DNA from: Bifidobacterium subtile
Lineage (GTDB): Bacteria > Actinomycetota > Actinomycetes > Actinomycetales > Bifidobacteriaceae
Direction of reading: 5' to 3'
Length of the DNA stretch: 64,000 nt
NCBI RefSeq assembly: GCF_000741775.1
Contig: NZ_JGZR01000007.1
Coordinates: forward strand, 124,001-188,000
Shown here: positions 49,004 to 57,759 of the stretch, in pieces
Position numbering within the stretch: the first letter of the stretch is position 1
Layout of the letters: every line of letters begins with the position of its first letter
Notes under the pieces: generated by a model
Seen by the model: only the letters and a program-made list of their open reading frames with translations
Told to the model about the DNA's origin: nothing
Databases searched by the model: none
Made by a program: the position numbers and the translations under genes

Positions 49004-51100
49004 TTATTCCTCTCTGGAATGGTTGGCTGCCAGCGCACGCGAGTAGCGCGCGGTCGCCAGCAGGTACATGAGGATGTTCACGAAGGTCACGGCGGCGACG
49101 AAGGCGGACTGCCATCCGCCCAGCAGATAGATGTCGCTGGCATCGTTGGAGGCTGCTGACGGGCCGGCGTCCTGCCTGCTTTGGATGACCATGCAGGCCG
49201 AGTACAGGACCGGGACGAGCGCCAGGGCGGCTTCGGCGATGATGAACGGCCGGTGGGTGGCGGCGAATCCCCAGCCGTGCGCGTATCGAGCGAAGATGCG
49301 CTGCGCATCGCTGCGCACATGCGTCTGGGCGGCGGCGATGGCCGAGGCGACAAGGATGCCGATGGCGACGAGCACGTTCATCACATGGATGCGCAGATTC
49401 GCCTGAAGCCTGGCGAAGTCGGCGGCCGCCTTCGAGCTGACGCTGCTCACGGCGAAGATGAACGGCTGCAGGCCCGCCTCGCGCAGCGAGACGAGCGCCT
49501 GGTCCGGGTCGGTGAGCATGGCATTGCCCCCGGAGGCGAACGCCGTGTAGTCGTCGGGAGAGAACACGCCGGCGCCCGCGTCCACGCCGATGAGCACCGC
49601 GTCATGGAACACCGCCTTCTGGCTGGGCATGTTCTGTTCGCCATAGCCGAACAGCGATTGCCCCGGCCTGCCCATCAGCACGGTGATCCGAGGCGTCGCG
49701 ACATGATACATTTGGCATTGAGACGCCACGAACGCTTGTATGACGCTCTCGATCTCCTGGCGCTGACGCTGCTTCGAGGCCGGTATTACCACCAGCACCT
49801 CATGGTCCGGCACCTTGGCGATGCGCCGGCCCGAGGCGTCCAGCACCGTCTGAGCACGCAGATAATTCGAATTCACAGTCAATGCATCTCCCGACAGCGA
49901 TGGCGTGTTGCGCCCGGCCGCGCCCGGCTGACTCGCATAGCGCGAAAGCTCCTTCAGCGTGTACCCTTCCTCGGCGAGGATCATCCTGCCCTGCCGCTCC
50001 TGCGAGATGAGCCACCGGCCCGTTCTGACCGAGTACCGGTCCTGCTCATCCTGCGAGAGCCGGGGATTGAGACTGATGGCGCTCGCCTGCCCGGCTGTGC
50101 TCCATGCCTGCCGCGCCTCGGCCTGATCTATGGCCTGGCCGACGGCGAGACCTGCGTAGATGACCGCCCAGGCGGCCAGGACCACGGCGGGGGCCCGCAC
50201 GCAATAGATCGCCCCGGAAGCCAAACGGGCCGGCAGCCGGCCCTTGAGAGCGGCGAGCAGCGGCGAGCGCGACGCTACCGCGAACCCTATGAGATACGCC
50301 ACCGCGATCACCGCGAGCAGCGCAGCAAAAATGCCGGACGCCAAGCTCAGCGCCATGCCCATATGCGCGGCATGGTTGTACAGGCCCAGGAACCCGACGA
50401 AGCCAAGCGCGGCGATCAGCGTCACGGCGAGGCTTTGGCGGATGTTGGCCCGTGCGTCGCGGGCCGCGATGCTCAGGGCGGAGCTGCCTTGCAGTCGCTG
50501 CACGGCGTATCCCTTGGCGTTCATCAGCGCGAACATGCCCGTCAGCATGGCGCAGAGCAGAAGGGTCACGGGGAAGCTGACGCCCAGGGGCTGGTTGGCT
50601 AGCCATTGCATGAAGGAGGCCGTGTAGTCGGTCTTGACGGCGACCTCGTACCCGTCCGCGCGGAACCGGCCGGCGAATGCCTGCGTGGCGGCGGCGTCGC
50701 CGAACACATAGTAGTTGCCGCGCGGGTCCTGCCCCGCAAGCCGGTCGAAAGGCAGCACGGCGGTCTTCACCGAGCGCGTGAACCTTGGATATCCACGTGC
50801 AAGCCAGCCGGAGGGTTAGCCAGACTTGTCGCCAGCCGCCACATAGAGCGTGCGAGCGCCGCCGGGATCGCGGATGTCCTCCACCAGCTTGACGATGTCA
50901 GCGCCTTCGCTGCGAGCCGTCCGCCCGATCCCCCCAACGGTTGCCTCGCTGGGCACGGGAGGCGTGGATCCTGACACCTGCACTGTGCCCTGGACTCCCA
51001 GCGGACCCATGGCATCCAGGCCGCTGAGAATTACGAATGACCCGACAGCGGCGACAAGAACTGCAACAAGCACCGCCAGCTGAATCGTTCTGCCCTTCAT
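49004..51100 (-). pseudogene. bacteriocin-associated integral membrane (permease) gene with one in-frame stop
   Basis: A single frame of 699 codons is interrupted only by TAA at 50816-50818. Before it: an N-terminal membrane segment ('LAVLVAVLVAAVGSFVIL') and an extracytoplasmic start. After it, the reading continues without shift as PSGWLARGYPRFTRSVKTAV and then 'NYYVFGD' and several membrane helices. The start at 51100 follows GGGAGGGCC. GTG 50770 could restart translation to give 588 residues. The family resembles the lactococcin 972-associated DUF1430-type membrane proteins. No bacteriocin gene is recognised upstream. Confidence 0.8.
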
Positions 51101-51456
51101 CGGCCCTCCCTATATGAAGCGGTGCCTGAACCTTATTGTTTAGGCACCACGATACTCGGTATCTACACTCATGAATCAGGCATACCGCCAATACGCATGG
51201 TCGACGCGGAATGGGTTGCTGCCCCAAGCCGAGGAATACGACCATCGCCCGGCACCAACATTAGGCGAGCGTACGAGCCCTGTAATTGAAGTTGAGGTGT
51301 GATTCACTCTCCAACTCTGGTTTCGAGAACACGCCGCTGGCTGGGAATACACATAGTTTCTCGACTGGCAGCGTGTTTTCTCTTGCGCTAGCGTATGAGA
51401 TGACTTGAAGATTAAGGTGAGGCTGATCAGCCAAGCCGATGAAAGGGCGGCAAGTC
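51101..51456. other. intergenic region between divergent exporter and chimeric gene
   Basis: No convincing gene is seen, although a small secreted bacteriocin gene would be expected here if the exporter system were complete. An imperfect inverted repeat (GAGAACACGCCGC at about 51322 against GCAGCGTGTTTTCTC at about 51369-51383) lies upstream of the chimeric gene. Base composition begins to drop in GC here. Confidence 0.4.
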
Positions 51457-52722
51457 ATGCGAAGCAGAGGATCTTTATATCGTGCCATCGCCCCATTGGT
51501 TTGCGTATGCGGCTTATTGATTCTGACAGTGCGCTTGATGGCTGGAAACGATGGCGAAGAGAGCAGCATCGATCATTTTGTGATGAACGGATGGGGAGTG
51601 GCATTCTTTTTGTTTTTCCTCGTTGTGGCGGGCATCACGATATTGCTTAGACGAGATAATCCCACAGCGATGATTGTAATCGGGTTTGGCGAATTGCTCC
51701 TCTTCATGATCGTTGGAATAGATCCGTATTCTTATTTGCAGTTGCCTATATTCTTGTGTGTTTATCTTTGCGTATGGCTGCCGCAGTATCTTCAGGCAAT
51801 CTGCGATGTTCTGGCTGTGGCTGTAGTCGCTGCTCGTTGCTTATATCCTGTAGCGCATTTTGATGCATACTATTCCATCGCCTTTGTTGCCATGGCCGTA
51901 TTCGCGTTGGGGGCTTCTGTGTATCGAATTTTGAGCGAGCGGAGAAATGCTTCTCTGAAGGTCAAAAGACTTGAGGAGCAATCACATGAGTTGGGTGAGC
52001 AGCGAGATAAGGCCGTGACTCGCTCTAGGATGGCTTTGGTGGCAGCTGGGGCGGTTGTGCTCCCGGTGCTGCTCGCCTATGCGTCTGGTTTGAATAGCGC
52101 CAGCCATGCCGCAATGAGGATCGCAATGCGGGACCGAGGCTTCGAGGCGGCCGGTTTTGGCCAGCCACTCATTATCCTCTTGGCCTCGCCGATCGTCAGC
52201 AGCGAATACGCAAATGGGCAGATCAGAACGAGCCTAGCCGCCGCACCTAAAAGAACGCGCCTGTTGACGGCGAAAACGATTGTGACCGCAGTCTTGTCCA
52301 CGCTGATCGGCCTGGTCGCCACTCCTATAGCGGTCCTTCTCGAACAATGGACCATGGCGAATTCGGCAGGCAGCGGATTCGTGCCTGTTTTCACCCGAGA
52401 AATGCAAGGCAATGTGCTTACCGTGGCGTTGAACTATATATTGATCGCGCTGATCGCTCAGTCATTGACCGTCATCACGCGCAGCATCATCGCGACCATA
52501 GTGGTTCTGGTCCCGATGGTGCTCGGATTCACCATCGGCCTTGTTCCGATGTTCCCCATCCTCAGATTCCTCCCCGACCTAGCTGGTATCCAGCTGCTCA
52601 CCCGATACCCAGGTATTCCCCTTCTTGCGCCTCTACCAGGAGCGCTGGTCATGACAACATGGGCGATTATGATGCTCGTTCTCTCGATGGTCTTTTTCGA
52701 CCGGCAGGATATCAATGCGTGA
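51457..52722 (+). CDS. chimera: histidine-kinase sensor half fused to ABC-2 permease
   Basis: Residues 1 to about 190 look like the sensor of a NarL-type histidine kinase: four to six membrane helices, then a coiled linker 'RLEEQSHELGEQRDKAVTRS' that normally leads into the phosphoacceptor helix. At about base 52026 the sequence changes to an ABC-2 permease ('IVSSEYANGQIRTSLAAAPK', then five membrane helices). There is no phosphoacceptor or ATPase domain. The start ATG 51457 follows AAGGGCGG; 51439 is possible. GC is lower in the first half. A deletion fusion is the simplest reading. Confidence 0.7.
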   Translation: MRSRGSLYRAIAPLVCVCGLLILTVRLMAGNDGEESSIDHFVMNGWGVAFFLFFLVVAGITILLRRDNPTAMIVIGFGELLLFMIVGIDPYSYLQLPIFLCVYLCVWLPQYLQAICDVLAVAVVAARCLYPVAHFDAYYSIAFVAMAVFALGASVYRILSERRNASLKVKRLEEQSHELGEQRDKAVTRSRMALVAAGAVVLPVLLAYASGLNSASHAAMRIAMRDRGFEAAGFGQPLIILLASPIVSSEYANGQIRTSLAAAPKRTRLLTAKTIVTAVLSTLIGLVATPIAVLLEQWTMANSAGSGFVPVFTREMQGNVLTVALNYILIALIAQSLTVITRSIIATIVVLVPMVLGFTIGLVPMFPILRFLPDLAGIQLLTRYPGIPLLAPLPGALVMTTWAIMMLVLSMVFFDRQDINA

Positions 52723-52733
52723 GCGGACAGCGG

Positions 52734-52995
52734 TCATTTCCAGTGCACACCTATGGCTTCTGTGACGCATCTTGCTGGACCGGGGTCTTTCATATAGGTA
52801 AGCATGTTAGTGATTCGACCGAAAGACATGACTTCAACAGCAACCCAAATCGGTGCTTCTCTATAGCGAAAGGCGTAATCTAATGTGTCACGTTCAGTTG
52901 GGCTTACATAGTGTTTGATCATTTGACTATTCGAACGGCTTAAATCGCGATGTATGCCGTCCACTATAGATTCCAGCCTTCCATTAATGTCAACA
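52734..52995 (-). pseudogene. Abi_2-family abortive infection protein remnant
   Basis: The minus frame encodes 'SQMIKHYVSPTERD' and 'EAPIWVAVEVMSFGRITNML', the central Abi_2 (AbiD/AbiF) signature. Both ends are missing: upstream the similarity fades near 52995, and downstream a stop at 52734 comes soon after the core. Family members are normally about 300 residues. It sits between the chimeric gene and a degraded toxin locus. Confidence 0.75.
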
Positions 52996-53005
52996 TAGGT
53001 TTTCG

Positions 53006-53098
53006 TATCGGGATGTCGCGGAATACCGTGAGGCCAAGGCTGTGGATGGTGGCACTCGGGTCAGTTTGGGTGAACTTCGTGCCGGCCTGGTTCAATGA
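53006..53098 (+). pseudogene. antitoxin C-terminal remnant
   Basis: A short frame ending in TGA at 53096 reads AEYREAKAVDGGTRVSLGEL, then RAGLVQ. It resembles the C-terminus of RelB/Phd-type antitoxins and precedes a RelE-like gene by 22 bases in the normal antitoxin-toxin order. The 5' part is gone. The call depends mainly on context. Confidence 0.5.
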
Positions 53099-53120
53099 CG
53101 CATCGCAGTGAGACGGTTTC

Positions 53121-53423
53121 ATGAGCTATCGCAATTGAATTCACGACGGCGGCCGCGCGACAAATCCGCAAACCTCCCCGTCAGGTATCGACTCGGATTT
53201 TTGAGACAATCGAAGACCTTGGCGAAGACCCGCGGCCGCACGGCTGCAAGGGGTCGGCGGGGAGCAAACTGCATGGCGCATACGCATCGGCAGCTATCGA
53301 GTCGTCTGCGACGTCATCGGTACGACGCTTACCGTGTGCGTTGTTCGAGTCGGGCATCGTCGGGAGATTTACCATGCGCTGTGGTTTCCGGCAGGATGCA
53401 CACTTGGCGAATGTATGGCATGA
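53121..53423 (+). pseudogene. RelE/ParE-family toxin with two frameshifts
   Basis: Read with two corrections, the gene encodes a full RelE-type toxin of about 100 residues: MSYRIEFTTAAARQIRK, then 'IFETIEDLGEDPRPHG', then 'WRIRIGSYRVV' and 'VVRVGHRREIYH'. An extra base near 53132-53136 (CGCAATTGAATTC for CGC ATT GAA TTC) and a missing base at about 53273 (CTGCATGG for CTG CAN TGG) break it. The conserved arginines of the RelE core are present. Confidence 0.82.
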
Positions 53424-53441
53424 GAGACGGCGAGCTGCGGA

Positions 53442-53654
53442 TTACGACTCGGGCTCAGGGAGGGCGAAGAGGTCTTCGACGCTGACTCCCAGCACTTGGG
53501 CCAGGCGCAGGGCGAGCGGGGTGGAGGGGATGAAGACGCCGTTCTCGACGGTGTTGACGGTTTTGCGCGAGACGCCGACTTGGCGGGCGAGTTCGGCTTG
53601 GGTCAGGCCGCAGCGGGTGCGGTACTCTTTCAGGTGGACGATCAGATCAGGCAT
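53442..53654 (-). CDS. XRE-family transcriptional regulator (small)
   Basis: A 70-residue protein made of one Cro/C1-type helix-turn-helix: 'LTQAELARQVGVSRKTVNTV' then 'PLALRLAQVLGVSVEDLF'. This type often controls its own operon with a partner membrane protein. ATG 53654 overlaps the stop of the upstream gene at 53647, so both are co-translated. The operator is likely at 54115-54154. Confidence 0.92.
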   Translation of the reverse strand: MPDLIVHLKEYRTRCGLTQAELARQVGVSRKTVNTVENGVFIPSTPLALRLAQVLGVSVEDLFALPEPES

Positions 53655-54093
53655 TGGCCCGCATGTCGGCGATGGCGAAGCTGATGCCAGCGGCGACAAG
53701 CGCCGCGCTGACCGAGGCTATGGGCCACCATACTGGGGCGGTCCAGGCGTGGAACGCCGAAAGGCATTGCAGGAATCCGCTGGCGCAGAAGACTCCGAAC
53801 GCCCAGCGGGTGGCGTTGGCGCGATTCGCCTTGGTGAACTCGTCGTTGAGGATGCGGCGTTCGGCGCGCGTCCAGCTCAGCCAGCCGGGAGTGCCGTATA
53901 TCCATATCGAAAGAGCAAGTGCATACACGCACCAGGTCAGTGCTTGAGCGGATATGTTCGGTTCATTAAGCCCGGAGGTGTGGCGTGTCTCCAGACAGGC
54001 GCTAACCGAGAAGCACGTGAAGGCGAGTGTCATCAACAGCACCACTCGGCCGCGACGGGCCGTGTATTCCTCAATGGTTTGTCGTTTCTTCAT
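53647..54093 (-). CDS. four-helix membrane protein in XRE operon
   Basis: This 148-residue protein has hydrophobic segments at about residues 16-36, 49-66, 96-113 and 118-140, and a basic N-terminus. The family is not recognised with certainty; similar small membrane proteins accompany XRE regulators in Gram-positive bacteria, often as DUF2178-like partners. The stop overlaps the regulator gene by 8 bases. Confidence 0.8.
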   Translation of the reverse strand: MKKRQTIEEYTARRGRVVLLMTLAFTCFSVSACLETRHTSGLNEPNISAQALTWCVYALALSIWIYGTPGWLSWTRAERRILNDEFTKANRANATRWAFGVFCASGFLQCLSAFHAWTAPVWWPIASVSAALVAAGISFAIADMRANA

Positions 54094-54114
54094 GATTGGC
54101 TTCTTTCGCCGAAA

Positions 54115-54154
54115 TGTAACCTATAGGTGACATTGTAATCCTAAGGTGACATGT
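54115..54154 (-). promoter_or_regulatory. candidate XRE operator (two palindromic repeats)
   Basis: On the minus strand ATGTCACCTATAGGTTACAT is a near-perfect palindrome (one mismatch). A second, weaker copy begins ATGTCACCTTAGGATTACA 19 bases away. Both lie just upstream of the membrane-protein/XRE operon, the usual place for autorepressor sites. Confidence 0.6.
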
Positions 54155-54272
54155 GACACGCCGCGTCCATGGCCGCGGTTGAAGCCGACTTGAGGAATCG
54201 CTCTGGCATGCCGTGCGACGAGGCGCTAGGGTGGTTGGGGCAAAACGATGGGTCGAAATAAGGAGAAGACGG

Positions 54273-55499
54273 ATGAGCGATGCGCAGCCTGACTCGACAT
54301 CTAACGTGCAATCTGACGCACGGCCTGCGCCGATGCGAACCATAGAAGCTGAGCTGTACGAGCGCCTGAGCAAAGTGATCGACCCCGAGCTGGGCCGTTC
54401 GATCACCGATGTGGGCATGATCGCCGCCATCGAGGCGAAGCCTGCCGGAAGGGTTGGCGCTCGCGAGACTTCCGAGGTTTCTTCCGATGCTGCTGGTGAT
54501 GCCGACTTCGCTGATTCCGCCGATAGCTACGATGTGACGGTAAGGGTCGAACTGACCGTCAAAGATTGCCCGCTCTCGCAGACCATCACCAATCAGATCA
54601 ATGGCGCAGTAACCTCCTATCCTCGTGCCACGCTCATACCGCATATCGAAGTGTCGTCGATGAGCCGTGACAAGCTCGCCGACTTGGTGGCCGGGCTCAA
54701 AGCCGAGCGACGGCAGAACCCGTTCAACAAGCCGGGCGTCAAGACGCGCATCTTCGCCATAGCCTCGGGCAAGGGCGGCGTCGGCAAATCCTCAGTCGCG
54801 GCGAATCTGGCCGCCACATTCGCGGCCCTCGGCTACGACACGGCCGCCATCGACGCCGATATCTATGGTTTCTCGCTGCCGAAACTCTTCGGCGTGCACA
54901 CCCAGCCCACGAATTTGAACGGCATGCTCATGCCTGTCACCGCGTGGGGCGTCAAGATGATCTCCATCGGCATGTTCGCCGGCTCCGAACGCGCTATCCT
55001 GTGGCGGGGGCCGCGTCTGCAGCGCTCCTTGGAGCAGTTCCTCGCCGACGTGTGGTGGGGCAGCCCTGACGTGCTGCTGCTCGATCTGGCCCCCGGCACC
55101 GGGGATATGGCGATTTCCGTGGCGCAGGCGCTGCCCAACGCCGAGCTGGTCGTGGTCACCACGCCCCAGTCCAGCGCTTCTGACGTGGCTGTGCGCTCAG
55201 GACTGGTGGCATTGCAGGTGCCGATGAAGGTGCGTGGAGTCGTGGAGAATATGAGCTACTTCGACCATAGCGGCGAGCGGCTGCGGCTCTTCGGCGAAGG
55301 CGGGGGAGCGCGAGTCAGCCAGCAGCTGACTGACGCGCTCGGCACCGACGTGCCGCTGCTCACCCAGCTGCCGCTGCAGCCCGAGATCCGTGAGATTGGC
55401 GAAACCGGCCGCCCGGCAGTCCTGACGCCCGAAGGCGCGCTGGACTCAAGCCCGCTGGCGCAGTCATTCGAGGCGCTGGCGAAGCGGCTTATGAGTTGA
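54273..55499 (+). CDS. mrp: Mrp/ApbC-type Fe-S carrier ATPase
   Basis: A P-loop ATPase of the MinD/Mrp group that carries Fe-S clusters to apoproteins. An N-terminal MIP18/DUF59 domain ('VIDPELGRSITDVGMI') holds an Ala/Asp/Ser-rich insertion (residues about 55-85). The ATPase has 'ASGKGGVGKSS' and 'LLLDLAPGTGD'. The C-terminal CxxC of proteobacterial Mrp is absent ('VVENMSYFDHSGERLRLFG'), as I recall for actinobacterial members. ATG 54273 follows AAGGAGAAGACGG. About 408 residues. Confidence 0.92.
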   Translation: MSDAQPDSTSNVQSDARPAPMRTIEAELYERLSKVIDPELGRSITDVGMIAAIEAKPAGRVGARETSEVSSDAAGDADFADSADSYDVTVRVELTVKDCPLSQTITNQINGAVTSYPRATLIPHIEVSSMSRDKLADLVAGLKAERRQNPFNKPGVKTRIFAIASGKGGVGKSSVAANLAATFAALGYDTAAIDADIYGFSLPKLFGVHTQPTNLNGMLMPVTAWGVKMISIGMFAGSERAILWRGPRLQRSLEQFLADVWWGSPDVLLLDLAPGTGDMAISVAQALPNAELVVVTTPQSSASDVAVRSGLVALQVPMKVRGVVENMSYFDHSGERLRLFGEGGGARVSQQLTDALGTDVPLLTQLPLQPEIREIGETGRPAVLTPEGALDSSPLAQSFEALAKRLMS

Positions 55500-55517
55500 G
55501 TCTCCTGGTGATGGAAT

Positions 55518-55570
55518 TTGACACAGACTGCTGATGCCGTACGCTAAGTGAGTACTCACTCACCTAGTGA
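55518..55570 (+). promoter_or_regulatory. promoter and TetR operator of the exporter operon
   Basis: TTGACA (55518-55523) and TACGCT (55540-55545) are 16 bases apart. A perfect 14-base palindrome AGTGAGTACTCACT (55547-55560) follows, with an overlapping second site TCACTCACCTAGTGA (about 55556-55570). The operator covers the transcription start, so binding would block RNA polymerase. The tetR gene at 57760 is the likely repressor. Confidence 0.75.
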
Positions 55571-55637
55571 TTGGAAGCAGCATGGCGAACATGACCACGA
55601 CTATGGCTACGGCCACGACTGGCCGCGAACGGCGGCA

Positions 55638-56426
55638 ATGCTGATGCCGCAATCAGATAACAACAGGCCGGGCGGCGACAACACCGACGATGCCGTGGTG
55701 TCGGTCTCGCATGTCTGCCAAAGCTACGGCAAAACCGAGGTGCTGCATGACGTGAGCCTGACAATCAGGCGTGGGGAGATCGTCGCGCTTATCGGGCCGA
55801 GCGGCTCGGGCAAGACCACGTTGGTGAGCTCCATCATGGGGATGCTCGCCCCGCAGTCAGGAGCGGTACAGGTGCTCGGCGAGCATATGCCCAATCGCAG
55901 GCTGCTCGGCGGCATCGGTTACATGGCGCAGAATGACGCCCTGTACACCGATTTGACAGCCTTGGAGAATCTTCGATTCTTCGGCACCGTTCTTTCGATG
56001 AGCAAACAGCAGCTGCATGCGGCGATTCCGCAGGTCGCGGGCGTCGTCGGGCTAGCGAAAGATCTGCATACCAAGGTCGGCAACTTTTCCGGAGGGATGA
56101 AGCGGCGGCTGTCGCTCGCCATTGCGATGATCAGCAATCCGCCCATCCTGATACTCGACGAGCCCACCGTCGGCATCGATCCCGAGCTGCGCAGGCAGAT
56201 TTGGACTGAGCTGCGCCGATTGACCGGTGAGGGGAAGACGATTCTGCTGACGACGCATGTCATGGAGGACGCGCAGCAATCAGACCGGCTCATCATGATT
56301 CGGGACGGCATGAACATCGCCGAAGGCACGCCTGATGCAGTTGTCAGGCAGTTCAGCGCACCCACGCTTGAGGATGCGTTCATTGCGGCGGGAAAGGGAC
56401 AAGATGCGCACCATAGCAATCGTTAG
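55638..56426 (+). CDS. ABC-2 type exporter ATPase (DrrA/NatA-like)
   Basis: This nucleotide-binding subunit has Walker A 'GPSGSGKTT', signature 'NFSGGMKRRLSLA' and Walker B 'ILILDEPTVGID'. The pairing with a permease and TetR regulator suggests drug or lipid export. The start is uncertain: GTG 55548 lies inside the TetR operator and would need a leaderless mRNA, and ATG 55638 or 55644 lacks a ribosome binding site. Upstream codons read as His/Asp/Tyr-rich sequence. It overlaps the permease by 23 bases. Confidence 0.85.
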   Translation: MLMPQSDNNRPGGDNTDDAVVSVSHVCQSYGKTEVLHDVSLTIRRGEIVALIGPSGSGKTTLVSSIMGMLAPQSGAVQVLGEHMPNRRLLGGIGYMAQNDALYTDLTALENLRFFGTVLSMSKQQLHAAIPQVAGVVGLAKDLHTKVGNFSGGMKRRLSLAIAMISNPPILILDEPTVGIDPELRRQIWTELRRLTGEGKTILLTTHVMEDAQQSDRLIMIRDGMNIAEGTPDAVVRQFSAPTLEDAFIAAGKGQDAHHSNR

Positions 56427-57756
56427 GCGAGTCATGCTGGAAATGCTGCGCGACAAGCGCACTCTGGCGCTCATGCTCGTCGCGCCGCTGCTCATTCTCA
56501 CGCTCCTGTATTACCTGTTCCAAGGAGTCGGAACCACCAGCGCCGACCTTGGCGTGCGGTCAGTGGATTCCCGGCTTGCTGCGGCGCTTGCATCCGACGA
56601 ACTCACCGTGCATACGGTATCCACGAGCGGCAAGGACGCGAATACCAGTGCTGAGCGCATCATCAGAGACGACGGTTATGCAGGATTGCTTGAGCAGCAC
56701 GGCAGCACACTGACCCTCACACTAGCGGGCGATGACATCAGCAAGAATGCGCTTATCGAGCAGCGCTTGCATGCCGCGCAGGTGACACTGCAAGCCAAAG
56801 CTGCTGAAACGACCATTGCTGCGCAGACCCAGGCCTTGACAGCGATGCAGCAGCAGCTTGCAAACCTTACGTCGATGCTTACGGCAGCGAATATCCCGCT
56901 GGCGGCTCCTATGCCCGCAGCGTCTGCGCAGCCTTCGACTCCCGCTATTCCTTCGACTTCCTCGGCTCCTCCAAAGACAGCACCCGCCACGGTTTCGGTT
57001 CACTACCTGTACGGCACCAAAGACTCCACCTTCTTCACGAATCTGTTGCCGGTGTTGATGGCATTCGTCGTGTTCTTCTTCGTGTTCATCATCTCCGGTA
57101 TGGCGCTGCTGCACGAACGCACCACTGGAACGCTCTACCGGCTGCTTGCTACGCCAATCACATTCCGCGAAATCCTTGGAGGCTATCTCGCGGGCTACGG
57201 GCTGTTCGCCGTCATCCAGACCTGCCTGATCATGCTGTTCGCCATCCAGGTGTTCAAGATTCAGATTCTGGGCAGCCTGTGGCTGGTCATGCTTATCAGC
57301 ATCCTCATCGCGCTGACGGCGCTCGCCCTTGGCCTGCTGATTTCGGCTTTCGCGAAAACCGAATTCCAGATGATGCAGTTCATCCCCGTCGTCATCATTC
57401 CCCAGATATTCTTCTCCGGCCTTATTTCCGTCGATTCCATGCCGCGCTGGCTGCAGGTGATCGCCCATATCATGCCCCTGTATTGGGGCGCCACGAGTAT
57501 GAGCGATGTTATAGAACGAGGGAGTGGCTTCATCGATGTCGCGCCGCATCTTATGGTGCTTGTGGGATTCCTGCTCGCATTCTTCGTGCTCAATATGCTG
57601 ACCATGCGTACGCTTCGGCGCTCTGGAACGATGGGAGCGCCGCTGCATAGGCAGCACACACCTCATGCTTCGGTGGAATCGCGCAGTTCGAGCGCCACGA
57701 GCGCATCGAGCGCATCGAGCGCATCGAATGCTTCGTTCGCGCCTGCGGAGAGGTAG
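56404..57756 (+). CDS. ABC-2 type permease (DrrB-like)
   Basis: This 450-residue membrane subunit has one N-terminal helix (about residues 23-42). A large outside domain of about 190 residues follows, containing a heptad-like stretch 'AQTQALTAMQQQLANLTSML' and a Pro/Ala/Ser-rich linker. Five or six C-terminal helices follow. The last 40 residues are Ser/Ala repeats, encoded by tandem GAGCGCATC units. ATG 56404 follows GAAAGGGACAAG inside the ATPase gene. Confidence 0.88.
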   Translation: MRTIAIVRRVMLEMLRDKRTLALMLVAPLLILTLLYYLFQGVGTTSADLGVRSVDSRLAAALASDELTVHTVSTSGKDANTSAERIIRDDGYAGLLEQHGSTLTLTLAGDDISKNALIEQRLHAAQVTLQAKAAETTIAAQTQALTAMQQQLANLTSMLTAANIPLAAPMPAASAQPSTPAIPSTSSAPPKTAPATVSVHYLYGTKDSTFFTNLLPVLMAFVVFFFVFIISGMALLHERTTGTLYRLLATPITFREILGGYLAGYGLFAVIQTCLIMLFAIQVFKIQILGSLWLVMLISILIALTALALGLLISAFAKTEFQMMQFIPVVIIPQIFFSGLISVDSMPRWLQVIAHIMPLYWGATSMSDVIERGSGFIDVAPHLMVLVGFLLAFFVLNMLTMRTLRRSGTMGAPLHRQHTPHASVESRSSSATSASSASSASNASFAPAER

Positions 57757-57759
57757 ATC

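Noticed and set aside
51261..51569. Minus-strand frame as a lactococcin 972-like bacteriocin gene
   Set aside because: No signal peptide and no Tyr/His/Ser-rich mature region typical of that family; half of it lies opposite the chimeric gene.
55548..55637. GTG 55548 as start of the exporter ATPase
   Set aside because: It falls inside the TetR palindrome, upstream of the start site expected from the promoter boxes.
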